Source: Verrucomicrobiales bacterium
GTDB lineage: Bacteria > Verrucomicrobiota > Verrucomicrobiia > Verrucomicrobiales > DEV007
Assembly: GCA_028047635.1 (NCBI GenBank)
Contig: JAOFXR010000002.1
Coordinates: forward strand, 46,851 to 110,850
Length of the DNA stretch: 64,000 nucleotides
Direction of reading: 5' to 3'
In this document: piece by piece, positions 7,588-16,196 of the stretch
Layout of the letters: every line of letters begins with the position of its first letter
Numbering within the stretch: the stretch's first letter is position 1
The notes under the pieces: generated by a model
What the model saw: only the letters and a program-made list of their open reading frames with translations
Database searches by the model: none
Told to the model about the DNA's origin: nothing
Program-made: the position numbers and the translations under genes

Positions 7588-8745
7588 GTGAAAAGGGCGC
7601 TCATTATTGTTCTGGATTCCGTCGGTATCGGGCATGCCCCGGATGCGGCCGACTTCGGCGACGAGGGCTCAAATACCGTCGGCCACATTCATGATACGGT
7701 AGACGGGTTTTCCACCCCGCACCTTGATCAAGCGGGCCTCCGCTCAGCCGGGTTACTAGCCGCCGGAGACGCAACCGATCACCTTAACGCCCCTACCTGG
7801 TCGTGGGGTTGCCTCACCGAGATTTCAGCGGGAAAAGATACCACGACTGGACACTGGGAACTGGCTGGCGCCCCGGTTCTTCAGCCGTTTGCCGTCTTTG
7901 ATCACTTTCCCGATCATCTCATCAACGAGATGGAGGAAGCGTCCGGGACCTCATTTATAGGCAACTACGCAGAATCCGGCACTGTCATTCTCGAGCAACT
8001 CGGAGAAGAACATCTCAGAACTCGATCCCCCATCCTTTACACCAGCGCAGATTCAGTTATTCAGATCGCGGCACACGAATCCGTCATTCCGCTCAAAGAG
8101 CTCTACGAAATTTGCAAAGCCTGCCGGAAGATTGCAGACCGGGAACGCATCGGTCGAGTCATTGCACGCCCCTTCGAAGGGGAAGTAGGCGGCTTCAAAA
8201 GAACGAATAACCGACACGACTTCTCTCTCGAACCTCCCCGAACTGTTCTCAACGAATTAACGGAAGCAGGTATTGAAACGGTTGGTGTCGGAAAGATCAG
8301 CGATATTTTCAACGGTTCAGGGATTCAAAAGTCCTACCCCACAGCAAGCAACGCCGAAGGCGCTGAGACGATCCTTAACCTTCTCGATCGCATCCCGAAT
8401 TCGCCCGAGCTCATCTTTGCCAACCTCGTTGATCTCGACATGCTCTATGGCCATCGGCGCGATCCGGTTGGCTACGCCGCTGCGCTCGAAGCCTTTGACG
8501 AATGGCTGCCCGTGCTCGAATCCCGGCTCTCTGATGATCTTTTGGTGATCATCACCGCAGATCACGGCAACGATCCCACTTGGACAGGAACCGACCATAC
8601 GCGAGAGAAAGTGCCTCTTTTGGTTCGAAAACCAGGACCTGCCTCCGCTCTCGGCTGTCGTGATTCATTTTCCGACGTTGCGGCAACGATTGCTGAGTGG
8701 TTCAGTGTGAGCAAGTCAGAGGTGCCCGGAAATTCTTTTTGTTAA
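7588..8745 (+). CDS. deoB: Phosphopentomutase
   Basis: The 385-residue protein belongs to the alkaline-phosphatase-like phosphomutases. It has RALIIVLDSVGIGHAPDA at the start with the metal-binding Asp and an AGKDTTTGHWE segment carrying the Thr that is phosphorylated in this family. Metal-site motifs NLVDLDMLYGHRRD and ITADHGNDPTW and a THEKVPLL-like DHTREKVPLLV follow. It interconverts (deoxy)ribose 1- and 5-phosphates in nucleoside salvage and catabolism. The GTG at 7588 (MKRALIIV) matches the family start; a TTG at 7579 is 3 codons upstream. The gene follows the ALDH-like half gene by 14 bp. Confidence 0.95.
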   Translation: MKRALIIVLDSVGIGHAPDAADFGDEGSNTVGHIHDTVDGFSTPHLDQAGLRSAGLLAAGDATDHLNAPTWSWGCLTEISAGKDTTTGHWELAGAPVLQPFAVFDHFPDHLINEMEEASGTSFIGNYAESGTVILEQLGEEHLRTRSPILYTSADSVIQIAAHESVIPLKELYEICKACRKIADRERIGRVIARPFEGEVGGFKRTNNRHDFSLEPPRTVLNELTEAGIETVGVGKISDIFNGSGIQKSYPTASNAEGAETILNLLDRIPNSPELIFANLVDLDMLYGHRRDPVGYAAALEAFDEWLPVLESRLSDDLLVIITADHGNDPTWTGTDHTREKVPLLVRKPGPASALGCRDSFSDVAATIAEWFSVSKSEVPGNSFC

Positions 8746-8812
8746 GAATGGCCTAAAGCACTTGAAGAATCCGAGGCTTAGTGAAATTTACAAACTCCTC
8801 CCCCTCCATTTT

Positions 8813-9010
8813 ATGTCTGAACTAACGACTGATCAGCTTGTTACTAAATCATCGCTCTACAAACAGTTCATCACTGAGCGGGAGGAAATTCTGCGCTATA
8901 AATGGATTAAGAGCGAAGAGGCAGGACATGATATTGGCTTTGAAAAAGCACTCGTGGACTGGACCATGAACCATCGTGCTCTCTGGCGCGAAAATTCGCT
9001 CAAGAAGTGA
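8813..9010 (+). CDS. Small conserved hypothetical protein (65 aa)
   Basis: It starts at ATG 8813 (MSELTTDQLVTKSSLYK). It is highly charged, mostly helical and rich in Trp and Arg (EREEILRYKWIKSEEAG, GFEKALVDWTMNHRALWREN). I have the impression of similar short proteins in other PVC and proteobacterial genomes but cannot name a family. It has no signal peptide or membrane segment. It lies 67 bp after deoB on the same strand and is followed by a bidirectional terminator. Confidence 0.65.
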   Translation: MSELTTDQLVTKSSLYKQFITEREEILRYKWIKSEEAGHDIGFEKALVDWTMNHRALWRENSLKK

Positions 9011-9032
9011 TTCGCCCGTTTCAGGCGAATAC

Positions 9033-9065
9033 AAAAAAAGAGCGGCCATATTGACCGCTCCTTTT
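9033..9065. terminator. Bidirectional intrinsic terminator
   Basis: Stem GAGCGG / CCGCTC with a 9-nt loop, with A7 upstream and CTTTT downstream on the plus strand, so it can act in both directions. It lies between two convergent genes. A second small hairpin (TTCGCC / GGCGAA, 9011-9029) sits just before it. Confidence 0.75.
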
Positions 9066-9090
9066 CACCGGGGATTTAAACCAATCTCTC

Positions 9091-9672
9091 TTAATTCTTC
9101 GCAATGCCTTTGGTCTCAGGACCGGGAACTGGCTCACTTTCCGAGCCGAGTCCTACCGCGATCGAATGTGCATCACTGAGTAGACTGTGAGCCTTCGTGT
9201 AGAAATTATCGCTCGCTGGAAAACTGCCGAGGAACTCTCTCGCGGTGTCCAACTCCCCCTCTTTGACCATGTAGCGGACATCAGCGATAACCGCTTCTGA
9301 TACGACGTCTCTGATTTCAGGCATCACCTCAGAGAGCTCGGATCCAAGACGATAAGCTGACGCATAGTCACCGGAGCGGTAAAGCGACATCGCAAACCCT
9401 TCAGCCGCAGACTTGCTTGCAGGGTCTTTCTCAAGAACCGTCAAAAACTTATCGATCGCCGCTGGCCACTCACGGGAGTCAAAATGGGCCCAGGCCTGAC
9501 TCCTTACCAGGTCGACATCGGCAACGCTCGCAGAGCGTGCCGCGAGCTCAACGGCCACTTTCTTTGCCATAAGCGGACGGAATTCACGAGTCGTTGACTC
9601 GGGCTCAGCCTGCAATGAGGCAGCTCCAATGGAGGAAGAAAGAAGGGTGATGAGAATGGATTTTTTCAACAT
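9091..9672 (-). CDS. Secreted tetratricopeptide-like protein
   Basis: The 193-residue protein has a signal peptide (MLKKSILITLLSSSIGAASLQA). TPR-type helices follow: SQAWAHFDSREWPAAIDKFLTVLEKDPASKSAAEGFAMSLYRSG is one clear pair, followed by weaker repeats. The C-terminal 20 residues are low-complexity (SEPVPGPETKGIAKN). TPRs mediate protein-protein contacts; no partner can be inferred. A strongly AT-rich stretch upstream (about 9680-9790) probably holds its promoter. Confidence 0.7.
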   Translation of the reverse strand: MLKKSILITLLSSSIGAASLQAEPESTTREFRPLMAKKVAVELAARSASVADVDLVRSQAWAHFDSREWPAAIDKFLTVLEKDPASKSAAEGFAMSLYRSGDYASAYRLGSELSEVMPEIRDVVSEAVIADVRYMVKEGELDTAREFLGSFPASDNFYTKAHSLLSDAHSIAVGLGSESEPVPGPETKGIAKN

Positions 9673-10036
9673 AATACGATGTGGCTGATTTATTATTTTA
9701 AAAACTTAAGACTCATTGATGATAAATTCAATCATAATTTATAAAAATATTAAATAATACTCTCAAATTTAATAAAACCTTCAATTTGCTTAGTGATATG
9801 CGCACGCAAAGATTACTCTCCTTCGACATGTGAAGGTCCAAGTTTCGACTGGAGACGTGATAAACGTTCTATCGACTGCGATACGAAGACTTCCGAGATT
9901 GACAATCTCGTTCCCGAAGATTCCGCAAAGACACGCGGCTCTCTAAGAAGGCAGACACTTCTGCCCACAAGCTACACTTGCTGCAAGCAGCTGACTCCTC
10001 CTCTTAACTAGTGCTGACGTTAGTCGCAGACCGGAA
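9673..10036. other. Intergenic region, AT-rich on the left
   Basis: A strongly AT-rich segment occupies about 9680-9790 and is the probable promoter region of the TPR gene. The rest (9793-10011) has an open frame on the plus strand, but its translation has no recognisable or compositionally convincing protein. No gene is called. Confidence 0.5.
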
Positions 10037-10954
10037 CTACTGAGCCGCCTCGATGATCTTAGTGATCTCGAGAGCAATATCGAGCGCAGCGGCTCCCTGT
10101 TGGCCGCTCACTTTCGGCTGCTCACCACGCGCGGCACATTCAACGAATGAAGCCAGTTCGCACTTGAGAGGCTCATCACGCTCGACTTCCACTTCCTCAC
10201 GAGCGATCTCCATTCCATCCTTGCGATAGATCCAACCGCTCTGATCCTGGTAATCGAGAGACAAATAGGCGTCTCCCTGAAACACACGAATTTTTCGCAT
10301 CTTCTCAGGGCTGATCCGGCTCGCCGTAATGTTCGCAACACAACCATTCTCAAACCGTATCCGGGCATTGGCGATATCTTCCCTGCGAGTGAGAACCGGA
10401 ATCCCCACTGCATCAATCGCCGCGATCGGCGAGTGGACCAAATGCAAGACGATCTCAAGATCATGGATCATTAAATCGAGAACCACACCAATGTCCATGC
10501 TGCGCTGGGGAAACGGGGAAAGACGGTGACATTCGATGAACTTCGGAGAATTCAGGCGTGCCTCGAGCTGGCTCATCACCGGATTGAAACGCTCAATGTG
10601 GCCCACCTGAAGCACACAGCCCTTCTCTTTAGCGAGATCGATCATCGCCTTGGCGTCATCGACCGAATCGGAAATTGGTTTCTCCACAAGAACGTGTTTT
10701 CCCTGTTCGAGCAGAGAAGTCGCAATGTCGCGATGAGTCACTGTCGGGGTGGAAACAGAAGCCGCATCGACCCGTGAAACCAGCTCCTCAAGGCTTCCTA
10801 CCGCCTCAGTTCCGAACTCCTCTGCGAGCGCACGAGCATGCTCTTCGTTCGCATCGTAAATTGCCACCAGCTCCGCAGATTCCAGCTCGGAATAAATACG
10901 GGCATGATTTCGTCCGATTGCTCCGACACCTACGACACCAACTTTAACGCTCAT
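10037..10954 (-). CDS. Gfo/Idh/MocA-family NAD(P)-dependent sugar dehydrogenase
   Basis: The 305 residues start with a Rossmann motif (KVGVVGVGAIGRNHARIY). The family signature EKPIS lies in GKHVLVEKPISDSVDDA, and GHIERFNPVM is in the substrate domain. The GHIERFNP form, the length and the nearby lpxI resemble the dehydrogenases of lipid A gene neighbourhoods (GnnA-like, oxidising UDP-GlcNAc at C3). That assignment is inference, because a paired aminotransferase (GnnB) is not next to it. The ATG at 10954 gives the complete Rossmann start. Confidence 0.85.
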   Translation of the reverse strand: MSVKVGVVGVGAIGRNHARIYSELESAELVAIYDANEEHARALAEEFGTEAVGSLEELVSRVDAASVSTPTVTHRDIATSLLEQGKHVLVEKPISDSVDDAKAMIDLAKEKGCVLQVGHIERFNPVMSQLEARLNSPKFIECHRLSPFPQRSMDIGVVLDLMIHDLEIVLHLVHSPIAAIDAVGIPVLTRREDIANARIRFENGCVANITASRISPEKMRKIRVFQGDAYLSLDYQDQSGWIYRKDGMEIAREEVEVERDEPLKCELASFVECAARGEQPKVSGQQGAAALDIALEITKIIEAAQ

Positions 10955-11308
10955 AGGTCAATCCTATGCCAGTAACTTCCCCTCTGAGCAACCTTCGATG
11001 CCATCTTTTCTGTAGCCAACTCATCATCGCCGAGAGAAGCTATCGCGCGGAAAAGATTTAAACCACCAGCATGGTGCGTTTCATTAGCAGGTTCAAGGCG
11101 GTGCATCCAGGGGCTCCTCTGGAGTTCCGCTAAAAGAACAGGTATGGCGAAAGCAATGGAATCGGTACTTGGCCTATCGTTTATTTCAGGATTAAACGGT
11201 CGATGAAGAATGCGGGATTCTCACACGGCGTTCAGACGGTCGTGCCGTTCAGCTTCAATCGTTAATGACAGCGCAGCAAACGGGTCAGACCATGCATCAC
11301 GGCCCGCT
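10955..11308. other. Intergenic region with no supported gene
   Basis: The 354 bases hold only short open frames on both strands, with no recognisable product, tRNA-like fold or clear terminator. It lies between the dehydrogenase and a frameshifted gene and may include decayed sequence. Confidence 0.4.
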
Positions 11309-11747
11309 TTACCTTTTCGGAGTATACCGTAGCTGATCGTAACGCGACCTCATAAAATCAGCCAAGTTGTTCCCCCACCACGCCATTTGCTGCGCATCCC
11401 AGTGACGCAACACCAAAAAGGTGGGCCCATCCTTGCCCTCCTTTGGTCGCTCCACCGAAAATTGCGATATGAGAACATCCTCACCAACGACGAATTGGGG
11501 GACCCAATCAGCGGACGGCTTATCAATCAGGGTAAAAATGACTTTAGGCCCCTGTTCATCGCTCGTGAACTTGACCGGTCCTGCCCTCGGAGGCATCACA
11601 ACCTTAATCGCCGCGGTTCGGACAAGCGTTCCGTCTTCAATGACTGTTTTCGCGGTTTTATCCACGCTTTCAAAAAAAATACATCTCCTGGGCAGATGTA
11701 ATTCCGACAGCCAAATGTGCCAGCAAGAGAAAGAGAAGAATCTTCAT
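11309..11747 (-). pseudogene. Small secreted protein gene frameshifted at a T8 run
   Basis: From ATG 11747 a signal peptide is encoded (MKILLFLLLAHLAVGITSA then QEMYFF). The frame hits TGA immediately after a run of eight T on the minus strand. With seven T it would continue as ESVDKTAKTVIEDGTLVRTA to the end at 11309, giving about 145 residues. The downstream part contains PRAGPVKF, ADWVPQFVVGEDVLISQF and TFLVLRHWDAQQMAWWGNNL and looks fully protein-like. No family is recognised. The lesion could be a real mutation, a homopolymer sequencing error, or a slippery site allowing on/off switching. Confidence 0.65.
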
Positions 11748-11893
11748 TTTTTGTGTAATCCGAGCTTGGTAGACAACTCCATTAAGCCCAACAACCTCAT
11801 CTCCGTCAAGGCCCCGGTCTTAAAAGCGAGCTGCGAGGCGAGAGCAGACGAGCCCCCGATTTACTTATCCAAATAAGCGATCTCCGCGCAAGC

Positions 11894-12718
11894 TCACTCT
11901 TCCCGCGCCACGATACTCACGCTCTTCTCATCACAGAGGCTAACGATCTCATCTTTGCCGAGGAGTAGGGTCGACTTCGCCTCCACGACAATCACATTCA
12001 CGCCTGCTTCGGCGGCGGTCTCAATCGTAGAGGGTCCTACGACAGGAACATCAAACCGGAAGTCCTGTTTGGGCTTGGAAACTTTGACCATCATCGCCTC
12101 CCCTTTTCCCAGTGCGCCGCCCCGCTTGAGCGCTTCGTTCGTGCCCTCAAACGCTTCCACCGCGAGTACGGTTCCTTTTTTTACGACAACGGTTTGACCG
12201 ATGTCAAGACGACTCACTTCTTTGGCGATTCGAAAGCCGTAAGCGGCATCCTCTTCCTGACGATCGCTCAGCGCCGGACCACAAACGGGACCGGCGTCAG
12301 GGAGAAGGTCATCGAGAAACGTGGTTGCCGGAAGCAGACGGATGCCATCCTTTTCCAACTCATCGGCAATGGCTCCGAAAAGGGTTTCCGCGTTCCGCTC
12401 TTTCACCTTGGAAAGCATCTTGAGAAGACGAAGATCAGGACGGAGATCAAAAAGATTCTTCGGTGCAATCTGCCCCACCATGACGGCGTGCTTCACCTCA
12501 TGAGCCTTGAAATGCTTAATCATCTTTCCGAGCTGTCCCACTCGCAACCAGGCAATCTCGTCGACAAGATCAGCGACACCGGGCTCAGTTTCGTCGGTAA
12601 AGGCAGAGACGATGAGTTTTGAGACTCCCGCTTTCCGGGCGGCGTGAATGAAGGTTTCAGGATAGATCCCGTTGCCGGCGATAATGCCTACGTTTTCAGG
12701 TATTTCAGCTGAGTTCAT
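11894..12718 (-). CDS. lpxI: UDP-2,3-diacylglucosamine pyrophosphatase LpxI
   Basis: The 274-residue protein matches the LpxI (DUF1009) family: VGIIAGNGIYPETFIHAARKAG at the start, WLRVGQLGKMIKHFKAHEVKHAVMVG, an ALSDRQEEDAAYGFRIAKEVSRLDIGQTVVVK region and VLAVEAFEGTNEALKRGG near the catalytic Asp region. It closes with FDVPVVGPSTIETAAEAG. LpxI hydrolyses UDP-2,3-diacylglucosamine to lipid X in lipid A synthesis, replacing LpxH. This supports an LPS-containing outer membrane. The gene follows the DMT permease by 7 bp on the minus strand. Confidence 0.92.
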   Translation of the reverse strand: MNSAEIPENVGIIAGNGIYPETFIHAARKAGVSKLIVSAFTDETEPGVADLVDEIAWLRVGQLGKMIKHFKAHEVKHAVMVGQIAPKNLFDLRPDLRLLKMLSKVKERNAETLFGAIADELEKDGIRLLPATTFLDDLLPDAGPVCGPALSDRQEEDAAYGFRIAKEVSRLDIGQTVVVKKGTVLAVEAFEGTNEALKRGGALGKGEAMMVKVSKPKQDFRFDVPVVGPSTIETAAEAGVNVIVVEAKSTLLLGKDEIVSLCDEKSVSIVAREE

Positions 12719-12725
12719 GAATGAG

Positions 12726-13625
12726 TTAGACGATAGGATGATTGCTACGCTCTACCACAGCAATGATAATCGCCGCAGTCAAAATGACGGTACCAATGAT
12801 GCGCCACCAAAAGGCTTTCCCGGAATCTTTGTGCTCCCGGTTACCGAGCGCGGTTCCAAGAAGAAGCACAAGAACGATGGCCCACAATCCGCGGGAGGCA
12901 TAGACGACATTAATTCCGGTAGCGTCATCAAAAAAGCTCAGGGCCACGCCCATGCCAATCGCCTGCAAAGCAACGAGAGAACCGGCCCACCATGCCCATT
13001 TTTTCTGTTTCGGCTTCAGTTTCATGCTGGGACGCTTTTGCAGGATCCAGAGAAGCAATGAAAATAATGAGACAGACACAGAGCCAATCGTGATAAACGT
13101 CAGTGCTCCAAAATCAGCCGCCCACCAACTCACTAGCACATCGCACACTCCGAACACGGCAGCGCTGGAGAGCGTCACACCCACCGTAAAGAAGAGATGC
13201 CGCCCTTGTTTTAAATTCGGAATCCCCATCACAAAAATACCCACCGACGTGAGGATAACAGCAATCCACAGCGGAACACTGGGCACTTTCCCGGTGAGAA
13301 ACACCACGCCGAGTGCGACAAAGACCACTTTCGTTCCCATCAACGGAGTCACGAGCGAGACATCCCCACGTTTGAGACCAAGAAAGGAAAGCCAGTTCCC
13401 TACAAAAAAGGTAACGCCCATGAGAACCGGCTTCCATGATTCGGCCCAGACTACGGTAGATTTCTCCAATAAGACCAGAGGAAGGAACATCAGCCCCAGC
13501 ATCAAATTCGTAATCTGGAACGATTGATCCATCGTCACCCCCTCCTTGAGTGCGCGTTTGATCACGATCGATCCCAACGAGTAAATAAACGCTGCGACAA
13601 GCGGCAATATCAGGTAATAGGGCAC
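12726..13625 (-). CDS. DMT-superfamily (EamA-like) membrane transporter
   Basis: The 299 residues contain about ten hydrophobic helices in two homologous halves, with a short basic loop (WILQKRPSMKLKPKQKKW) between them. This is the layout of drug/metabolite transporters. The N-terminus LPLVAAFIYSLGSIVIKRALKEG resembles the EamA start, and the protein ends in a helix ILTAAIIIAVVERSNHPIV. The start codon is GTG at 13625. It is translated just ahead of lpxI (7-bp gap), so a role in envelope precursor or metabolite export is possible but unproven. Confidence 0.8.
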   Translation of the reverse strand: MPYYLILPLVAAFIYSLGSIVIKRALKEGVTMDQSFQITNLMLGLMFLPLVLLEKSTVVWAESWKPVLMGVTFFVGNWLSFLGLKRGDVSLVTPLMGTKVVFVALGVVFLTGKVPSVPLWIAVILTSVGIFVMGIPNLKQGRHLFFTVGVTLSSAAVFGVCDVLVSWWAADFGALTFITIGSVSVSLFSLLLWILQKRPSMKLKPKQKKWAWWAGSLVALQAIGMGVALSFFDDATGINVVYASRGLWAIVLVLLLGTALGNREHKDSGKAFWWRIIGTVILTAAIIIAVVERSNHPIV

Positions 13626-13633
13626 AGCGCCAT

Positions 13634-13680
13634 TGTCGCGAAGCGACGACTCCCGTCAAAGGCTTTGAGAATCTTTGACG
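13634..13680. repeat. Two adjacent stem-loops between E1-alpha and DMT genes
   Basis: GTCGC-GAA-GCGAC (13634-13646) and an 8-bp stem CGTCAAAG / CTTTGACG with an 11-nt loop (13654-13680) fill the 62-bp gap. Neither is followed by a T run. They may separate or tune expression of the two minus-strand genes. Confidence 0.35.
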
Positions 13681-13687
13681 CTACGGT

Positions 13688-14704
13688 TCAAAACATCCGC
13701 TCAACGAGGTGCCCTGTGGAAAGCGCATCCCAACTCTCGTTGGCTGGATTCGGAGAATCCTCCCCCTGAGCATCGGTCACGACTGTATCCACTTCTTCGG
13801 TGAGCTCCGCTTCCATCTCAGCGAGTTCGCGCTCAGTAAGGAGCCCTTTTGACTGCACCATCTCTCTGGCAACCAGTAGTGAGTCCCGCCCGTATCTGCC
13901 CGCTTTAACCTCATCGGAAACGTAACTCGCGTCATCGTGGACACCATGCCCTGACAATCGCAAAAGTTTGCCGACCACGAGTTGCGGCCCGTCCCCATTG
14001 AGTGCCCGATCGATTGCTTCGGCAAACGTTTCAAGGCAGGAAAGCAAATCAGTTCCATCGATCGAATAGCCTCGAATCCCATATCCGAGAGCCCGATCCG
14101 CGAGATCTTCGCAGGCAAATTGCCGACTTGTCGGTGTGGAGTAAGCAAATTGATTATTCGCGAGAGCGACGACTAATGGCAACTTTTCAACCGCCGCCTG
14201 ATTGATCGCTTCGTGAAAAGCGCCCGTCGAGGTCATTCCATCTCCGGAACTGGCCGCGCCGACAAAACCGGTCTTCCCTTGAAAACGCTTCCCCATCATC
14301 ATTCCATTGATCACAGAAATCGATGAACCGAGGTGACTGATCATCGCGGGCATCCCTTCCTTCGGCCGCCCCCGGTGGATATTTCCATCACGCCCTCTCA
14401 TTGGCCCTTCGACCGAACCAAGATAGGTTCGGGAAGCATCATGAAGCGGCTCACCGTAAGCGAAGCGTCCTGCCTGATCACGAATCAAGGGGGCATACAA
14501 ATCGCCACGGCTCTGATCGAGCTGCTGTCCCAGCGCGGCACTGAATGCTTCCTGTCCGGTTCCGATGTAAACCCCGCCCACAATTTTGCCTGCACGGTAA
14601 AGTGCCGAAATCTTCTCTTCAAAGATCCGGGCGATAAACATGGACCGAAACGTTTTCACGATCAGATCCGGTGTCGCTGCGTAGGGGGATTTCTCCTGAC
14701 TCAT
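13688..14704 (-). CDS. Thiamine diphosphate-dependent dehydrogenase E1 component, alpha subunit
   Basis: The protein has 338 residues from MSQEKSPYAATP. It shows the E1-alpha fold: ARIFEEKISALYRAGKIVGGVYIGTGQEA, RGRDGNIHRG in the phospho-loop region, and the ThDP/Mg motif from GDG (about 154-156) to NNQ (about 183-185). The closest functional names are the pyruvate, acetoin or branched-chain 2-oxoacid dehydrogenase alpha subunit; the substrate cannot be decided. No E1-beta, E2 or E3 gene lies in the window, so it is encoded apart from its partners. An ATG at 14731 would add 9 unsupported residues. Confidence 0.88.
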   Translation of the reverse strand: MSQEKSPYAATPDLIVKTFRSMFIARIFEEKISALYRAGKIVGGVYIGTGQEAFSAALGQQLDQSRGDLYAPLIRDQAGRFAYGEPLHDASRTYLGSVEGPMRGRDGNIHRGRPKEGMPAMISHLGSSISVINGMMMGKRFQGKTGFVGAASSGDGMTSTGAFHEAINQAAVEKLPLVVALANNQFAYSTPTSRQFACEDLADRALGYGIRGYSIDGTDLLSCLETFAEAIDRALNGDGPQLVVGKLLRLSGHGVHDDASYVSDEVKAGRYGRDSLLVAREMVQSKGLLTERELAEMEAELTEEVDTVVTDAQGEDSPNPANESWDALSTGHLVERMF

Positions 14705-14897
14705 TAGTGGGCAATTTAACTCCGTAACCATTCAAGATGCCACCTCCCTTTTCAAGAGTAATCATCGAGTCACTGTGATACCAAATCCTCCGCTGTGGGA
14801 TTCTACTCAGTTCATTTTCGAGATGACATTTCAATAGGCTCGCTTATTTATTACACGTATAAAAATCATCAAGAAATCTTACCTACATTGCCTCACC

Positions 14898-15260
14898 ATG
14901 ACGAACTCTGAGATTCAATCGAAAACAGCAAAGCTGGCCTACTTCTTCTTTCTGGAAAGAGTGGAAAAAGGCCTTCCCGGCGACGAAGCCAATGACTGGA
15001 CCGAAGCGGAAGAAGCCATGCAGAAAGAGCTCTCGAATGAGTCTGGTGACTACATCGAAGCCGGCGCCCCGCTCTCGCGGATCAAGGGAATCGGCCCAAA
15101 GGCGAAGAAGGAACTCGAAGCAGTCGGTATTGAATCGGTTGCTGATCTCAGTGCCATGTCCCTCGCGGGCCTTGGTTCTCTGATTCCCCGTCTCGCCTCC
15201 CGCGCCAAGAGCGGCCGATGGATTGAACAGGCGCAGGCATTCTCGACAAATGCAAACTAA
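14898..15260 (+). CDS. Helix-hairpin-helix domain protein
   Basis: The 120-residue protein has an N-terminal helical segment (TAKLAYFFFLERVEKGLPGDEANDW) and a C-terminal HhH pair: LSRIKGIGPKAKKELEAVGIESVADLSAMSLAGLG, with the GIGPK hairpin typical of sequence-independent DNA binding. It is probably a small nucleic-acid-binding protein; the function is unknown. It lies 58 bp before proC on the same strand, with an AT-rich upstream region. Confidence 0.72.
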   Translation: MTNSEIQSKTAKLAYFFFLERVEKGLPGDEANDWTEAEEAMQKELSNESGDYIEAGAPLSRIKGIGPKAKKELEAVGIESVADLSAMSLAGLGSLIPRLASRAKSGRWIEQAQAFSTNAN

Positions 15261-15318
15261 CGCGCCAAAGTGCTGAAAAGTGCAAGCCATTGGGCAATCA
15301 GCCAAAAGTAATCAGATC

Positions 15319-16116
15319 ATGAAATTAGGTGTCATCGGATGTGGAAAAATGGGCAGTGCCCTCGTCGGCGGAATTATCCGGAGCGAAATCTGTTCGCCTT
15401 CCGATGTCACGGTTTATGATACTTACGAGCCGGCAGCGGCAGCAATGGCCGCCGAGCTCGGAGTGACTCAGGTTGGCTCTAATGCGCAAGTCGTCGAAGC
15501 TTCCGAGGTAATCCTTCTGTGCATCAAGCCACAGAGTTTCCCCGAGATGCTGACTGATCTCGGCGAGGCCCGCGATAAACTTTTGATTTCCATTGCAGCG
15601 GGAATCAAGATTTCCACGATTGAAAACGCGACCGATCTCCGACATCGAGTCGTTCGGGTCATGCCCAATACCCCAGCGATGGTGGGAATGGGAGCCTCCG
15701 CTTTCGCCCTTGGACAGGATGCCTCCCGCGATGATGCAGAGCTGACTCAATCACTCCTCGATTCGGTTGGCTATGCCTGTCGTGTTGAAGAAGAAGACCT
15801 TGATGCCGTCACCGCAGTGAGCGGCAGTGGCCCCGCTTACATTTTTCTGATGATCGAAGCGCTTATTGCCGGAGGAATGGAACAGGGACTCGATGCTCAG
15901 ACAGCGAAGAATCTTGCCGTGCAAACCGTTGCCGGAGCTGCAGAACTCGTCAAAAGCACGGGAGACTCGCCGACCAAACTCCGTGAAAACGTCACGAGCC
16001 CCAATGGGACGACCTTCGCGGCACTCGAATTCTTTCGCGAAAAAAACTTCGAGAAAATCGTCAAAGGCGCGGTCGACGCGGCGGCAAAACGCTCCCGAAT
16101 TCTCGGGCGGGATTAG
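15319..16116 (+). CDS. proC: Pyrroline-5-carboxylate reductase
   Basis: The protein has 265 residues from MKLGVIGCGKMGSAL, a Rossmann start. HRVVRVMPNTPAMVGMGASAF and the family signature EEDLDAVTAVSGSGPAYIF are present, followed by ENVTSPNGTTFAALEFF. It reduces 1-pyrroline-5-carboxylate to proline with NAD(P)H. An earlier in-frame start at 15280 adds 13 residues without family support. Length and motifs are complete. Confidence 0.95.
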   Translation: MKLGVIGCGKMGSALVGGIIRSEICSPSDVTVYDTYEPAAAAMAAELGVTQVGSNAQVVEASEVILLCIKPQSFPEMLTDLGEARDKLLISIAAGIKISTIENATDLRHRVVRVMPNTPAMVGMGASAFALGQDASRDDAELTQSLLDSVGYACRVEEEDLDAVTAVSGSGPAYIFLMIEALIAGGMEQGLDAQTAKNLAVQTVAGAAELVKSTGDSPTKLRENVTSPNGTTFAALEFFREKNFEKIVKGAVDAAAKRSRILGRD

Positions 16117-16196
16117 TCCTATCGGGCTGTCCACCATTACTCCATTACAAAATCATCACTTTTCCACGGCTTCCCACGCCACTAGGGTGAATCTCT

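Noticed and set aside
9793..10011. Open frame in the intergenic region near the TPR gene
   Set aside because: Translation lacks protein-like composition and any recognisable feature.
11191..11205. Repeated 14-mer ATTAAACGGTCGAT also at 34468
   Set aside because: Pairs of identical 14-mers are expected by chance in 64 kb.
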